Positions 63,817-64,000 of a stretch of 64,000 bases of DNA are shown piece after piece. Position 1 is the stretch's first letter, and every line of letters starts with the position of its first letter. Below the pieces are notes generated by a model. It was not told the DNA's origin, did no database searches, and saw only the letters and a list, made by a program, of their open reading frames with translations. The position numbers and the translations under genes were made by a program. The stretch is from Odontocerum albicorne (lineage: Eukaryota > Arthropoda > Insecta > Trichoptera > Odontoceridae): the NCBI GenBank assembly GCA_949825065.1, contig OX463866.1, positions 1,441,001 to 1,505,000 of the forward strand. The letters are read 5' to 3'.

Positions 63817-64000
63817 CTTTAAACCATGGTTTCAAAGGGATAGATTGTTAGATTGATTTATATCTAGATCCCTTATTTACACCATATATATCTCAATCTA
63901 ACACCCATCGGTGCCAAGTATCATGTTTAATTTTATTTAAAAGATCAGTGATTGGCTGTGAAAAATCAGACAGGGGACACCAGGTTGAACATGTTCCCTT

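Noticed and set aside
53321..64000. N-terminal exon of the SLC37-like gene
   Set aside because: I looked for a Met-led exon ending one base short of a codon with a GT donor and found none that could be told from background; it may lie beyond the window.

Overview
This looks like one intron-rich nuclear locus of an insect. The basis is an interrupted eukaryotic gene with GT-AG introns, AT-rich DNA, mariner, Tigger/pogo and hAT transposons, tRNA-derived SINEs, and stretches of the insect telomere-type repeat (TTAGG)n. I cannot name the order from sequence alone.

The only host gene I can support is on the minus strand: a sugar-phosphate/phosphate antiporter of the SLC37 family (SLC37A1/A2-like, major facilitator superfamily). 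Twelve coding exons at 53320, 51642, 45663, 40174, 36148, 32541, 24645, 13687, 10759, 7927, 6470 and 3075 (5' ends) all have GT-AG borders, and their phases chain without a break over 1,578 nt (about 525 residues). The N-terminal exon(s) and the last C-terminal exon are not recognisable in the window. The introns span about 50 kb, and almost all of that is repeats.

Layout by coordinate: 0.1-2.9 kb, a foldback element with a retroelement inside it and LINE debris; 3.1-6.35 kb, 29-bp and 192-bp tandem arrays; 7-10 kb, a reverse transcriptase remnant and a dead mariner; 10.8-12.8 kb, a Tigger element inside a palindromic MITE inside a LINE fragment; 12.7-19.2 kb, 30-bp, 41-bp and 83-bp arrays, interstitial TTAGG repeats and a hAT MITE; 19.2-22.6 kb, a 'Z' TA-type element and a second mariner; 23-28 kb, a SINE, LINE remnants, a foldback element with hammerhead-ribozyme motifs and a 49-bp array; 28-34 kb, MITEs, a 38-bp array inside a TTAA-flanked element and another 49-bp array; 34-43 kb, a MADF-domain (Harbinger-like) fragment, a TTAA element inside a LINE, and a mariner inside a Z element; 43-46.5 kb, two hAT-type elements sharing one target-site word and a second hammerhead foldback; 46.5-53 kb, LINE 3' ends, MITEs and a SINE; 53.8-56.2 kb, a structurally intact hAT transposon; 57-64 kb, palindromes, TTAA elements carrying satellites, a SINE and hAT MITEs.

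The most interesting signals are: (1) hammerhead self-cleaving ribozyme motifs in the arms of two foldback (Penelope-like?) elements, one perfect copy lying in sense orientation in an SLC37 intron; (2) several TTAA-flanked, piggyBac-like non-autonomous elements that carry tandem satellites inside them; (3) a hAT element with an open 626-codon transposase, an exact 8-bp target duplication and an empty paralogous site; (4) a SINE family sharing its 3' tail with a LINE in the same window. Everything here was read by eye; no database search was run.
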